Shown here one piece after another: positions 31,572 to 40,345 of a stretch of DNA of 64,000 nucleotides. The notes beneath the pieces are model-generated. The model had not been told where the DNA came from. It ran no database searches and worked only from the letters and a program-made list of their open reading frames with translations. A program made the position numbers and the translations under genes. The DNA comes from Candidatus Pelagibacter sp. (GTDB taxonomy: Bacteria > Pseudomonadota > Alphaproteobacteria > Pelagibacterales > Pelagibacteraceae). How positions within the stretch are numbered: position 1 is the first letter of the stretch; the number at the start of each line of letters is the position of its first letter. Location: assembly GCA_028408795.1 (NCBI GenBank), contig JAOOLP010000002.1, positions 19,273 through 83,272 on the forward strand, in the 5' to 3' direction.

Positions 31572-33053
31572 ATGAAGCTTTTTATTATTCTTGGAAACCA
31601 ACTATTTAATCCAACCTATTTCAAAGACTTTAAAGATCATACTTTTTATATGGCTGAAGACTATGAGCTTTGTACTTATGAAAAACATCATAAACTAAAA
31701 ATATTGCTTTTTTTGTCATCGATGAGATCTTTTAAAGATGAATTCAAATCAAAAAACTTCAAATTAATTTATGAAGATACTAATTCAAAATTTAAAACTT
31801 CTTACGATAAAAAATTAGAAAAAATCATCAAAGATAAAAAGATTAAAGAGGTTAGTTTTTTTGAAATAGAAGATAAACCCTTTGAAAAAAAAATCATTTC
31901 TCTTTTAAAAAAAATGAATGTCAAAGTTAATCAAATTGAAACCCCGATGTTTTTAACGACCAGGAAGGAATTTAAAGAATATCTATCTAAGTATAAAAAA
32001 CCTTTTATGGCTAATTTTTATAAATTAATTAGGACAAAACTAAATATTTTAATGAATAATAATGGAAAACCAAAAGGTAATAAATGGAGCTTTGATGAAG
32101 ATAATCGTAAAAAACTTCCAAAAGATATTAAGGTACCAGTGATTTCGAAATTAAAGATGACAAAACATACCGAGCAATTAAAAAATTTTATTGAAAAAAA
32201 TTTTAAAGATCATCCTGGAAATACGAAAAGTTTTTGGTTTCCTACTACTAGGCAAGATGCTCAAAAACAACTCGATAATTTTTTAAAAGAAAGAATAAAA
32301 TTATTCGGTGACTATGAAGATGCTGTGAGCGATAAATCTAATACAATGTTTCATAGTGCTTTAAGTCCTTTAATAAATCTTGGGCTAATAACTCCTGAAG
32401 AAATTTTAATCAAATTAAAAAAGATAGAAAATAAAACTCCAATCAATTCTTATGAGGGTTACATCAGACAAATTATCGGTTGGAGAGAGTTCATGAGAGG
32501 CATATATCAAAACTTTGATTTTCAGATGAATAAATCAAATTTTTTTAATCATAGAAGAAAAATGAAAAAATCATGGTATACAGGAACGACCGGATTAGTC
32601 CCCCTTGATTTCTCAATCAAAAATGCTGAGCGCTTTGGTTGGTCTCATCACATAGAACGATTGATGATACTTTCAAATATTATGAATCTTTGTGAAATTC
32701 ATCCAAATCAAGTTTATAAATGGTTCATGGAGATGTTTGTTGACTCTTCTGATTGGGTTATGTCACCTAACGTTTATGGAATGGGTTTGTTTAGTGACGG
32801 GGGAATATTTGCAACTAAACCATATATCTGTGGTTCAAGTTATTTTCTTAAGATGATGCATTTTAAAAAAGGACCTTGGTGTGATGTTATGGATGGCCTT
32901 TATTGGAAGTTCATTGACAAAAATAAAAAGTTTTTTCTTAAAAATCCTAGATTAGCAATGATGGTGCGGGTCTCAGAGAAAATGAATAAAGAGAGAAAAA
33001 CTAGAATTTTTAAAGCTGCTAATAATTTTATAAAAGAGAATACGAATGGTTAA
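31572..33053 (+). CDS. FeS-BCP-type cryptochrome/photolyase with altered Fe-S site
   Basis: 493 residues from the ATG at 31572. It follows the PhrB/CryB (iron-sulfur bacterial cryptochrome and photolyase) layout: an N-terminal alpha/beta domain (LFIILGNQLF), then a helical FAD domain with RQIIGWREFMRG and GMGLFSDGGIFATKPY. These enzymes have a 4Fe-4S cluster held by four cysteines, the middle two in a YCxxC segment. Here cysteines are at about 374, 420 and 437. The YCxxC stretch is replaced by a short HFKKG and the intervening loop is missing, so a standard cluster cannot form. Repair of (6-4) lesions or light sensing is the family role. Confidence 0.85.
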   Translation: MKLFIILGNQLFNPTYFKDFKDHTFYMAEDYELCTYEKHHKLKILLFLSSMRSFKDEFKSKNFKLIYEDTNSKFKTSYDKKLEKIIKDKKIKEVSFFEIEDKPFEKKIISLLKKMNVKVNQIETPMFLTTRKEFKEYLSKYKKPFMANFYKLIRTKLNILMNNNGKPKGNKWSFDEDNRKKLPKDIKVPVISKLKMTKHTEQLKNFIEKNFKDHPGNTKSFWFPTTRQDAQKQLDNFLKERIKLFGDYEDAVSDKSNTMFHSALSPLINLGLITPEEILIKLKKIENKTPINSYEGYIRQIIGWREFMRGIYQNFDFQMNKSNFFNHRRKMKKSWYTGTTGLVPLDFSIKNAERFGWSHHIERLMILSNIMNLCEIHPNQVYKWFMEMFVDSSDWVMSPNVYGMGLFSDGGIFATKPYICGSSYFLKMMHFKKGPWCDVMDGLYWKFIDKNKKFFLKNPRLAMMVRVSEKMNKERKTRIFKAANNFIKENTNG

Positions 33054-33405
33054 GATTTTTTTTAATAATTCTTGCAATATTTGTAGAGCTGAAATTAGTC
33101 ATTATAAAAAACATAGTGGTGAAAATATTGAATGGATAGATGTAACAAATAACGTAGAAGCTCAAAAAATAACATCAAAATCATATAAAGAACTTTTAAG
33201 AAGAATGCATGTTATACAGGATGGCAAAGTAATTGATGGTGCTGAGTCCTTTTTAATTATTTGGAAAAATGTTCCAAAATATAATTTTTTATATAAAATT
33301 TTTAAGATCAAACCTTTATTTTTTTTTCTGAATATTTTTTATGAAATTGTAGCTTTCTTCCTATTTATAAAAAATAAACATCTTTTAAACGATGAAAAAA
33401 ACTAA
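33046..33405 (+). CDS. DUF393/DCC thiol-disulfide-like protein
   Basis: 119 residues. [18 protein letters not shown] near the start gives the CxxC (CNIC) thioredoxin-like motif with the family's alternating charged pattern. Further on, [16 protein letters not shown] is typical for DCC proteins (TIGR/DUF393), and a hydrophobic C-terminal stretch is present. Members are putative thiol-disulfide oxidoreductases, often beside photolyases and DUF2256. It overlaps both the photolyase gene (eight bases) and the DUF2256 gene (14 bases), so the three are one translational unit. Confidence 0.85.
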   Translation: MVKIFFNNSCNICRAEISHYKKHSGENIEWIDVTNNVEAQKITSKSYKELLRRMHVIQDGKVIDGAESFLIIWKNVPKYNFLYKIFKIKPLFFFLNIFYEIVAFFLFIKNKHLLNDEKN

Positions 33406-33526
33406 CTTACCCAAAAAGAATTGTCCAGTTTGCAACAAATCTTTTACATGGAGAAAAAAATGGAGATTAAACTGGGAAAAAGTAAAATATTGTTCAAAGA
33501 AATGTTCTAGATCTAATTCAATTTAA
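33392..33526 (+). CDS. DUF2256 small zinc-finger-like protein
   Basis: 44 residues, starting [28 protein letters not shown] and [13 protein letters not shown] make a zinc-knuckle pattern of paired CxxC-type motifs, characteristic of DUF2256, a short family that commonly follows cryptochrome-type genes. Its start lies inside the DCC gene and its stop overlaps the last 14 bases of the convergent FAD-domain photolyase-like gene. Function unknown; a nucleic acid or flavoprotein accessory role is guessable. Confidence 0.88.
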   Translation: MKKTNLPKKNCPVCNKSFTWRKKWRLNWEKVKYCSKKCSRSNSI

Positions 33527-34652
33527 AAGTTGATAAAATTATTGGAATATTTGACTTAAAATTAAAATACCCTTTATTTGAAAATTTCCAACAAAATTCG
33601 TCCTCTTTTCGAGTTATATAATTTATTTTAAGGTTATTTGTTTTTATTGCCTTTTTAAGAAATGAAAAATTTTCGCCAATAGAGGGGTATATTACATCAA
33701 ACGATTTAACAGCGTTAAATAAGCTAACTAAACCATTTTCATTAAGCAATTCTGAGTCCATTTTAATTTCATTAAGTCGTGATTTGATAATATCTTTTTT
33801 ATAATTCATTACTTTCGTAGATAGACTAATTGATCTGCAATCATTGCTTAACAAAACATAATAAATTTTTTTATACTTTTTTTTCTCAGTAAGATCTGTG
33901 AACATCTCATTTTCAAAAATAATTAGATTTTCATTTAGATCTTCGTCTTTACTTATTTGAATGGGAGTAATTTTATATTCTCTTTTATCTATGATGGGTA
34001 AAGCCGTCTCATTTAATTTAACATTTTTATATTTGTTGTTTGTAAATTTACTTATGTTCCAAGACTGAGCTAAATAATTTTTACCCTTTGTTTGTATTCC
34101 AGCAACCCACCTCCAACTTAAAGTGTTTGAGGCTGCGTCCCCATCATATAAATGTTTCATAAAAAATTCTGCTCCTTTTTGCCAAGGTAGTTTAAGCGTA
34201 AATATCCAAATACTAGCAAATAACATTCTGGTATGATTATGAAGATAGTTAAATTCTTTTAATTCATTAACCCAATCATTAAAACATTTAATTTCTGTTT
34301 CACCATTTACTGCCTTAATATAATTTTTATCTTCTTTAATTGATTTTAGGTCTTCGATATAATCACTCCAAACCCTTGGTCTGAGTTCAAGCCAGCCCTT
34401 CCAATAAACTCTCCAAAATATCTCTTGGATGAACTTATCTACTTTTTGAAAAGGGTGTTTCTTTAAAACAAGTTTTGCAGTTTCATATTCAGTAATTAAT
34501 CTATGTGTTATATAAGGTGACAAACAAGAAACATTGCTTCTATCATTAACACCAAAGTCAAAATTTCTTTTAGCATTATAATTTGAAATATTTTTTTCTA
34601 TATATTGATCAAGTTTATCTAAAGCTTCTGATCTAGAGGTTATAAACTGCAT
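33513..34652 (-). CDS. Photolyase-like FAD-domain protein with C-terminal alpha/beta part
   Basis: 379 residues. The N-terminal 210 residues align by eye with the helical FAD domain of photolyases: [36 protein letters not shown], and [23 protein letters not shown], the active-site block. The N-terminal antenna-binding Rossmann domain is absent, since the protein begins almost directly at the helical domain. The last 150 residues have alternating strand/helix patterns ([32 protein letters not shown]) that could be an antenna-like domain moved to the C-terminus. Function: flavoprotein, light-related repair or sensing, inferred. Confidence 0.75.
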   Translation of the reverse strand: MQFITSRSEALDKLDQYIEKNISNYNAKRNFDFGVNDRSNVSCLSPYITHRLITEYETAKLVLKKHPFQKVDKFIQEIFWRVYWKGWLELRPRVWSDYIEDLKSIKEDKNYIKAVNGETEIKCFNDWVNELKEFNYLHNHTRMLFASIWIFTLKLPWQKGAEFFMKHLYDGDAASNTLSWRWVAGIQTKGKNYLAQSWNISKFTNNKYKNVKLNETALPIIDKREYKITPIQISKDEDLNENLIIFENEMFTDLTEKKKYKKIYYVLLSNDCRSISLSTKVMNYKKDIIKSRLNEIKMDSELLNENGLVSLFNAVKSFDVIYPSIGENFSFLKKAIKTNNLKINYITRKEDEFCWKFSNKGYFNFKSNIPIILSTFKLN

Positions 34653-34852
34653 TAATCTTCGTCATCCCTCCAGTCATCAATATATAATTTCCAACAAGCA
34701 AAAGTTACACAAATTATTCCAACTGAAAAACCTAAAAGGACGCCATTTTCTCGACCTAAATAAATTGATCCATAATGAGCACTAAGTATTGGTGGAAAAA
34801 CTAAAATACATCCTACGATTATATAGCGGTATATGAAAGGTGGTCTTTTCAA
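34652..34852 (-). CDS. Small two-helix membrane protein
   Basis: 66 residues. Two hydrophobic helices (YIIVGCILVFPPILSAHYG; GVLLGFSVGIICVTFACWKLY) are separated by a short polar loop, and the tail IDDWRDDED is acidic. Start and stop overlap its neighbours by 1 to 4 bases, which supports a real gene. No family recognised. Confidence 0.7.
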   Translation of the reverse strand: MKRPPFIYRYIIVGCILVFPPILSAHYGSIYLGRENGVLLGFSVGIICVTFACWKLYIDDWRDDED

Positions 34853-35304
34853 ATTGTATTTCCTTGATCAAACGGTTGAGATACAGCTGATGTGAACCAA
34901 CAATCTTTACAATTGTTATCACTTCCTTTCTGGACATGCCATTCATAAATAAATAGCTTTTTATTTTCTGACAGAATTTCAATTCTATAAACATAAGTGT
35001 TAGGACTATTTGTAATTAATTTTATCTTATGTGAGGAGTGATTAATTAGGTGTTTATATTGTTGTCCATAAATCATAATCCTAAATCTAGCATAAGGTCC
35101 TGTAACTTTTTTATTATCTGGGTGAGCAAACATCCAGGTTTGTCTTATACCTTTATCTCGAGAGTCATTTTTTTTAAGAGCTTCAAGTTGTATTTTTATA
35201 ACATCATATGGATCTAATTTTTCGTTTGGTTTAATAAGTTCTGCGTTAACCTGAGATGAAAATAAGATAATAATTAAGATTATTGCTATTTTCTTTAATT
35301 CCAT
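34849..35304 (-). CDS. DUF4864-like secreted protein
   Basis: 151 residues with a signal peptide (IAIILIIILFSSQVNA). The mature part starts EKLDPYDVIKIQLEALKKND, followed by IRQTWMFAHPDNKKVTGPYARFRIMI and an end with CKDCWFTSAVSQP. This matches DUF4864, a family with an NTF2-like fold in periplasmic proteins. No function is known. It is overlapped by msrA upstream (ten bases) and by the small membrane gene downstream (four bases), so it is part of a minus-strand run from msrA to the photolyase-like gene, possibly a periplasmic oxidative-stress unit. Confidence 0.75.
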   Translation of the reverse strand: MELKKIAIILIIILFSSQVNAELIKPNEKLDPYDVIKIQLEALKKNDSRDKGIRQTWMFAHPDNKKVTGPYARFRIMIYGQQYKHLINHSSHKIKLITNSPNTYVYRIEILSENKKLFIYEWHVQKGSDNNCKDCWFTSAVSQPFDQGNTI

Positions 35305-35882
35305 ATTTTATTTAATACCTCTTCTCTTTGACAAGCTTTTTTATAAGCAAGATATTTTAAAAAGTTTTTTTGATAATAGTCTTGATGATATTCCTCTGCA
35401 CTATAAAATTTTTCAAATTTCCAGACCAATGTTACAACTTTGGCATCAAATTTTGCCTCAATATCTGAAATTGAATTTTCTATATATTTTTTTTGTAGAC
35501 TATTTTCGTAGAAAACTACCGACCTATAGCTTTTACCTTTATCACAGAATTGTCCGTATTGATCAAAAGGGTCAATATTTTTCCAAAAAACATTTAACAA
35601 ATCCTGGTAAGTAATTTTATTGTTGTCGTATGTAATTTCAATCGTTTCAACGTGACCAGTATCTTTGTAAATTACATCTCGATAAGTAGGATTTTTTAAT
35701 TTTCCACCTGAATATCCAGATATTGAATTAATAACTCCATCAACTTTATCAAACGACTCCTCCATGCACCAAAAACAGCCACCAGCAAAGTATACCTTTT
35801 TAAAATTGTTTTCAGCAATAGCGTGCTTATTGATAATTATTGAAATTATGCAAATTATTGATAAGAAAATTATTTTTTTCAT
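35295..35882 (-). CDS. msrA: Peptide methionine sulfoxide reductase MsrA, exported
   Basis: 195 residues. A Sec signal peptide (residues 1 to about 23, ending KHAIAE) means it acts in the periplasm. The catalytic motif FAGGCFWCMEESFDKVDGV is at about residues 32-50, and the family HVETIEITYD and SAEEYHQDYYQKN follow. MsrA restores oxidised methionine in proteins. Periplasmic placement and linkage to photolyase-type genes suggest defence against photo-oxidation. There is no MsrB here. A promoter must lie in the small gap before 35934, divergent to the small zinc protein. Confidence 0.93.
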   Translation of the reverse strand: MKKIIFLSIICIISIIINKHAIAENNFKKVYFAGGCFWCMEESFDKVDGVINSISGYSGGKLKNPTYRDVIYKDTGHVETIEITYDNNKITYQDLLNVFWKNIDPFDQYGQFCDKGKSYRSVVFYENSLQKKYIENSISDIEAKFDAKVVTLVWKFEKFYSAEEYHQDYYQKNFLKYLAYKKACQREEVLNKIWN

Positions 35883-35933
35883 TGTAATACTCTAGAATAG
35901 ATTTTAGTTATTAAAAGGTGTATCTTGTCCTAC

Positions 35934-36065
35934 ATGGAAGAATTACAGGATAACATTTGTGAAGAGTGTAAAAACGAGGAAGAAAGTGTTAAAAATAATC
36001 TTATAATTTCAGGGTTTAAAATCTGTGACAGTTGTAAAATATCTAAAACTATATTTCCTGCTTAA
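35934..36065 (+). CDS. Small CxxC zinc-ribbon-like protein
   Basis: 43 residues starting MEELQDNICEEC; two CxxC pairs (CEEC at residues 9-12 and CDSC at 31-34) separated by 18 residues suggest a zinc ribbon or redox knuckle. It starts 51 bases after the msrA start on the opposite strand and its stop overlaps the convergent Yip1-like gene by four bases. Plausible but unsupported by a known family. Confidence 0.5.
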   Translation: MEELQDNICEECKNEEESVKNNLIISGFKICDSCKISKTIFPA

Positions 36066-36583
36066 ATTCCTCTAAACAAAATAATTACTAAAAGTAAGAA
36101 GAAAGCTTGGAACAACCATGCAACCACAACCACACCTAATGCTTTCCACAAACTATCATAATCTAAAGCTGATTTTACTGCTACCACCATACAAGCTAAC
36201 ATCCAAAAGGCTGAACCAATAAAAGTTACTGTCATCAGATCAGGTGTTACACCTAAAACTCTGATTAAACCTGGGGCGCTAGAAAATCCAATTGTTCTTA
36301 ATAGTTCTCCATGATTGCTTTTTGTTTTTGGGCCACCAAATAATTTTACCCCTACAAAATAAATAACATAGGCCCAAACATACCAACTTAATAAAGAAAG
36401 AATTGGTGCTAGTAAAAAATTTGAGGAACCAAGTTGAAGAGCGCCAACACCTGCTGCTAAACTAGATAATACTACAACAATTCCTGCTTGAAAGGTTGCT
36501 GACTTATCTTTTTCAACCTCTTCGTATAGATCAATATCTATTTTAATTGCACGAAAAACTCGATTTATAAATATATTTATCAT
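36062..36583 (-). CDS. Yip1-family membrane protein
   Basis: 173 residues. A charged N-terminus (FRAIKIDIDLYEEVEKDKSAT) is followed by about five membrane helices, including LLSWYVWAYVIYFVGVKLFGG and RTIGFSSAPGLIRVLG, which are the Yip1-domain signature blocks. Bacterial Yip1-like proteins have no defined role. It directly follows the inositol-phosphatase-like gene with a four-base overlap at the start codon. Confidence 0.82.
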   Translation of the reverse strand: MINIFINRVFRAIKIDIDLYEEVEKDKSATFQAGIVVVLSSLAAGVGALQLGSSNFLLAPILSLLSWYVWAYVIYFVGVKLFGGPKTKSNHGELLRTIGFSSAPGLIRVLGVTPDLMTVTFIGSAFWMLACMVVAVKSALDYDSLWKALGVVVVAWLFQAFFLLLVIILFRGI

Positions 36584-37377
36584 TTTATTTTTATAAAAGG
36601 TCTTAAAATTTTTAATATCTTTTTATGAAGAATTTTATTTGAAGTTGCTATTATATCCCCTCCTTTTTCGGGAGACTCATTTTTCCAATTTGTAACACAG
36701 CCCCCTGATTTTTTAATAATTTGAATCATTGGAATAATATCATATGGCTTTAGATTAGTCTCGATAACCACATCAATTTTTCCCTCTGCTAGTAAACAAT
36801 AACTTAGAGCATCATAAGTAATACGTCTAAAAGAATTGCCAAGATTATTTATAAGTTTATTTATTTGTTTTTCATTAGATTTACCGTGAAAATTGCCAAT
36901 TATTTTTATTTTATTTAAATTTGAGATATTAGAAGATCTAATTATTTCTTTTTTGTTATTTTTAAATAAATAAGATTTTTTTTTATCGTTTAAATAATAT
37001 CTATTAAGTTCTGGAAAATTTGCAAGGCCTATTAAAGACTTATCTTTAAAAGTAAGACCAATTAAATTAGACCAAGTGGGAACACCAATAACGAATGCTT
37101 TGGTCCCATCTATAGGATCTATCGTCCACTTATAATTACTGAAAGAAATTTTATTTTTAAACTCTTCACCTATTATTCCATCATCTGGGAAACTTTTCGA
37201 AATCAATGATCGAATAAGTTTTTCAAAAGATTTGTCAAAATTAGTAACTGGATTAAAATTCTTTTTATTTTTTGATTTGTTTTTAATTAGTATACTTGAT
37301 CCAGATTTTTGGTTATAAAATCTATTAAGCTTATTAGGTAAACTTTTGAGAAAAATTAGTGGTTTTTTTAATTCCAT
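36580..37377 (-). CDS. Inositol-monophosphatase-family phosphatase (histidinol-phosphatase HisN-like)
   Basis: 265 residues from the ATG at 37377; a further upstream ATG at 37401 is possible. Metal sites are visible in GIIGEEF near residue 88 (E), DPIDGTKAFVIGVPTWSNLIGL near 106 and KPYDIIPMIQIIKKSGGCVTNW near 225. The TKAFVxGxPxWSN pattern is that of HisN histidinol-phosphatases rather than IMPA or CysQ. It would dephosphorylate histidinol phosphate, complementing hisI at 29441. It is divergent from the HPP gene and starts an operon with the Yip1 gene. Confidence 0.82.
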   Translation of the reverse strand: MELKKPLIFLKSLPNKLNRFYNQKSGSSILIKNKSKNKKNFNPVTNFDKSFEKLIRSLISKSFPDDGIIGEEFKNKISFSNYKWTIDPIDGTKAFVIGVPTWSNLIGLTFKDKSLIGLANFPELNRYYLNDKKKSYLFKNNKKEIIRSSNISNLNKIKIIGNFHGKSNEKQINKLINNLGNSFRRITYDALSYCLLAEGKIDVVIETNLKPYDIIPMIQIIKKSGGCVTNWKNESPEKGGDIIATSNKILHKKILKILRPFIKIK

Positions 37378-37411
37378 AACTGTATATAACCCAATAAACA
37401 AGAAAACTCAT

Positions 37412-37882
37412 ATGAAAATAAAAAAAAAATTTGAGCCTATAGCTTCAGGAATCTCGGCATCTATTGTTATCTCATTATTAGCATATTTTACTTTAGAAAC
37501 TACAGCGGGTATCTGGCTAATGTTTTCTTTTGGGGCTACTGTTTTTTTAGCTTTTGTCCTTTACGATTTAGATACAGCTCAACCAAAAAATATTTTATTC
37601 GGTCATGTTATATCTATTTTAGTAGGGATTTTATTTAACGAATTTTTCGGTTTATCATTTTACACTTTAGGTTTATCAGTTGGTGTAGCAGTGATCTTAA
37701 TGATTTACTTAAAAGCAATGCATCCTCCAGCTGCATCAAATCCGATTGTAGCTATATTCATGGATCTATCTTTTGATTACATATTATTTCCAGTTATAGT
37801 TGGATCAATAGTTATAATTCTCTCAGCTATTTTGATAAATAGATATATTTTGAAGAGAAATTATCCTAAGAAATTTTTTTAG
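37412..37882 (+). CDS. HPP-family integral membrane protein
   Basis: 156 residues from the ATG at 37412. Five or six hydrophobic segments are visible. The characteristic AMHPPAASNP (HPP motif) occurs at about residue 107. A longer start at 37346 would run through the divergent promoter and lacks homology. HPP proteins in bacteria are associated with nitrite transport or unknown function. It is divergent from the phosphatase gene (34 bases) and convergent with tspO, overlapping it by four bases. Confidence 0.85.
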   Translation: MKIKKKFEPIASGISASIVISLLAYFTLETTAGIWLMFSFGATVFLAFVLYDLDTAQPKNILFGHVISILVGILFNEFFGLSFYTLGLSVGVAVILMIYLKAMHPPAASNPIVAIFMDLSFDYILFPVIVGSIVIILSAILINRYILKRNYPKKFF

Positions 37883-38343
37883 TTCAATATAAAAATTGAT
37901 GTATTAAGTATAAAAGCATAACTAGTCCAAATTAGGTAGGGAATCATTAAGTAAAAACTAGTTTTACTTATCTTATAATAAATTTTCATAAGTAAAGTTA
38001 TAAAAAGTAAAATTATAATTAAGTCTACTAAAGCTAATCCTATATTGTGAAATCCAAAGAAAATTACACTCCATGTGGCATTAAAAAAGAGATGTAAAAA
38101 ATAGATTTTCAAAAGTTGTTTATTTCTAGTCAAGTCCCACGCTTTCCAAATGGCTATTGACATAAAAACATAAAGTGTGCTCCAAACTGGCCCAAATACC
38201 CAACTTGGTGGATTATAGCTTGGCAATATAATTTGAGAATACCAGGGCTCTTTATAGACTGAAGTAGTAAAACCACCAATTGCTGATGCGGCAAAAGTTA
38301 TTATTAGAAAAAAAATTAAAGATAAATATTTATTCATAGTCAT
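37879..38343 (-). CDS. tspO: TspO/MBR tryptophan-rich sensory protein
   Basis: 154 residues with five membrane helices. YKEPWYSQIILPSYNPPSWVFGPVW is the signature block with the tryptophan-rich loop, followed by WNATWS-like FNATWSVIFF. TspO binds porphyrins and in Rhodobacter connects oxygen and light responses to tetrapyrrole synthesis. It may help manage protoporphyrin in photo-oxidative stress. It is convergent with the HPP gene, and its start is divergent from the SDR gene at 38365 with a gap of 21 bases. Confidence 0.92.
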   Translation of the reverse strand: MTMNKYLSLIFFLIITFAASAIGGFTTSVYKEPWYSQIILPSYNPPSWVFGPVWSTLYVFMSIAIWKAWDLTRNKQLLKIYFLHLFFNATWSVIFFGFHNIGLALVDLIIILLFITLLMKIYYKISKTSFYLMIPYLIWTSYAFILNTSIFILN

Positions 38344-38364
38344 TAAATAATATATAACTAATTA

Positions 38365-39117
38365 ATGTCAGAAAATCAGAAAAAAATTTGGATTACTGGA
38401 GCTAGCAGTGGAATAGGCAAAGCTGTGGCAGAAAAGTTTGCAAAAGAAGGTTGGAAAGTTGCTGTCTCAGCCAGAAGAAAAGAAATATTAGATAATATGG
38501 CTCAAGATCAAAATATTAGTTCTTTTCCATTAGATGTAACTAATCGAGTTCAAATAAATAATATTTTTAAAAATATTTTAAGTGAATTTGGTGATTTAGA
38601 TTTATGTTTGTTTTCCAGTGGAACATACGAACCAAAAGATGAGCAAAATATTGATCCTGATAAGATTAAAAATGTAATAAATATTAATTTTTTAGGTGTA
38701 ATTGATTGTGTAAAAACTGTTGAAGAATATTTCAAAAATAAAAAATCAGGGCATATTTCAATCGTCTCTTCAATAGCAGGATATAGAGGGTTGCCAAATT
38801 CTAGCGGTTATGGTCCATCAAAAGCTGCATTAACAAATTTTAGCGAGAGTATTTATTTTGATTTTAAAAAATTCGGAGTAAGAGTTTCAATAGTGTCACC
38901 TGGTTTTATAAAAACTCCTTTGACTGATAAAAATGAATTTCCTATGCCTTTTTTAAAAACACCTGATTATGCTGCAGAAAAAATTTATAATGGATTAATA
39001 AAAAGTAATGCTTTTGAAATTCACTTTCCTAAAGGACTTACACTAACTTTAAAGTTTTTAAGGATATTGCCATATAAAATTTATTTATTTTTAGTAGACA
39101 AATTAGTCAAACGTTAA
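38365..39117 (+). CDS. Short-chain dehydrogenase/reductase
   Basis: 250 residues. It begins with ITGASSGIGKAVAEKFA, the NAG block is degenerate (FSSGTYEP), and the active site GYGPSKAAL keeps YxxxK with a serine block at SIVSSIAGYRG. SDR members with this C-terminus (RILPYKIYLFLVDKLVKR) are associated with lipid or membrane-associated reactions, because a basic hydrophobic tail is present. Similar SDRs lie in photo-oxidative-stress clusters of Rhodobacter. It is divergent from tspO. Confidence 0.85.
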   Translation: MSENQKKIWITGASSGIGKAVAEKFAKEGWKVAVSARRKEILDNMAQDQNISSFPLDVTNRVQINNIFKNILSEFGDLDLCLFSSGTYEPKDEQNIDPDKIKNVININFLGVIDCVKTVEEYFKNKKSGHISIVSSIAGYRGLPNSSGYGPSKAALTNFSESIYFDFKKFGVRVSIVSPGFIKTPLTDKNEFPMPFLKTPDYAAEKIYNGLIKSNAFEIHFPKGLTLTLKFLRILPYKIYLFLVDKLVKR

Positions 39118-39171
39118 TCTTGGGATGAAAAGTCGAAAATAATTATAAGTTAAATTTTATAATATTAATAA

Positions 39172-39291
39172 ATGAAAAAAAAAATCTATACAATCTTGTT
39201 AAAGGGAGGATTTTATTTTTTTTTAATTAAAGGTTTAATTTGGTTATTACTACTAGGCATAGCTGCTTTGGGAATAGGTAATTTTTTTTAG
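39172..39291 (+). CDS. Small single-helix membrane protein
   Basis: 39 residues starting MKKKIYTILLKGGFYFFLIKG. A basic N-terminus precedes two closely spaced hydrophobic stretches. ATG at 39172, stop TAG at 39289, ending 15 bases before the convergent sodB stop. Composition and conserved-looking KGGFYFFLIKGL make a gene plausible. No family recognised. Confidence 0.45.
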   Translation: MKKKIYTILLKGGFYFFLIKGLIWLLLLGIAALGIGNFF

Positions 39292-39305
39292 AATTATATT
39301 TATTA

Positions 39306-39890
39306 TTAGAGATTTGACTCCACAAATTCCCAATTTATTAATTTATCGAAAAAATTTTCTAGATAAGCAGGTCTTTTGTTTTTGTAATCTAAGTAATAAG
39401 AGTGTTCCCAAACATCACATCCTAATATTGGTTTCATACCATGAATTAAAGGATTTTCAGCGTTAGGAGTTTTCGTAACTTCTAATTTACCATTTTTAAT
39501 TGATAACCAACACCAACCAGAGCCAAATTGTGTAGTGCCAGCTTTTATAAACTCTTCTCTAAACTTTTCAAAATTTCCAAAATCAGCTTTAATCTTACTA
39601 TCAAGTTTTGAAGGAATTTTACCACCTCCATTAGGTTTCATGCATTTCCAAAAAAGATTATGATTCCAATGCTGGCTAGCATTGTTAAATATTCCAGCTT
39701 TATTTTCTTTAGAGGATTTAGTGATTATTTCCTCTAATGATAATTTTTCATATTCAGAGTCTTTCACAAAATTATTTAAATTTGTAATATAAGTTTGATG
39801 ATGCTTTCCATGATGTAAATCTAGAGTTTGCTCTGACATTATTGGAGAAAGAGCTGAGTTAGCGTAATCTAATTTTGGTAATTCAAACAT
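39306..39890 (-). CDS. sodB: Fe/Mn superoxide dismutase
   Basis: 194 residues. Metal-ligand blocks are TLDLHHGKHHQTY (His near residue 27), ASQHWNHNLFW (second His, near 74), and CDVWEHSYYLDYKNKRPAYL (Asp and His, near 156-160). The length and the AGTTQFGSGWCWL block suit an iron-type or cambialistic SodB. It converts superoxide into hydrogen peroxide and oxygen in the cytoplasm. It starts 2 bases after the next minus gene's stop, so is co-transcribed with 39893-42815. Confidence 0.95.
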   Translation of the reverse strand: MFELPKLDYANSALSPIMSEQTLDLHHGKHHQTYITNLNNFVKDSEYEKLSLEEIITKSSKENKAGIFNNASQHWNHNLFWKCMKPNGGGKIPSKLDSKIKADFGNFEKFREEFIKAGTTQFGSGWCWLSIKNGKLEVTKTPNAENPLIHGMKPILGCDVWEHSYYLDYKNKRPAYLENFFDKLINWEFVESNL

Positions 39891-39892
39891 AA

Positions 39893-40342
39893 TTAATCTA
39901 CAAATTCCATTATTCTTTCTAATGTGGTTTTTTTTGGTCCATCGTATTTAATTGAGTAAGAGTTAGTTTTTGTGAGGACTTCTACACCTTTAGTAAAAAT
40001 AAATATAAAAAATACTAAAAAAAATACGACAAATATTTTAGCTGGATTATAATTACCAGTTTCAAAAACACTTCTTTGCTCTTTTTTAGCTTTATGAAAA
40101 AATTTAAAAGTAATATACACAGCGATAATAAGTCCAATGTGAGCCATAACTACACCAGCCCAGCCCCAAATAAAAGTTGTTAAACTAAAAACATATAAAC
40201 TAAAAACAGTTGACCATATAAATGATAAAACAATCAAAATTTGCAATCTTACTGTCTTAGGTAAACTTCTTAAGTCCGATTTTGAGTCATCGAACATAAT
40301 ATTAGCGCTTTCAACCATCCAATTTTTTAATTTATGAAACAT
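39893..40342 (-). CDS. Membrane protein of unknown function
   Basis: 149 residues. Four hydrophobic helices lie at about residues 30-52, 57-78 and 102-120, with basic loops and a C-terminal periplasmic segment (EVLTKTNSYSIKYDGPKKTTL). No motif is recognisable. It stands between sodB (two bases) and the DUF3833 gene (three bases), in the block with DUF1365 and cyclopropane synthase genes; probably part of the same transcript. Confidence 0.7.
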   Translation of the reverse strand: MFHKLKNWMVESANIMFDDSKSDLRSLPKTVRLQILIVLSFIWSTVFSLYVFSLTTFIWGWAGVVMAHIGLIIAVYITFKFFHKAKKEQRSVFETGNYNPAKIFVVFFLVFFIFIFTKGVEVLTKTNSYSIKYDGPKKTTLERIMEFVD

Positions 40343-40345
40343 AAT

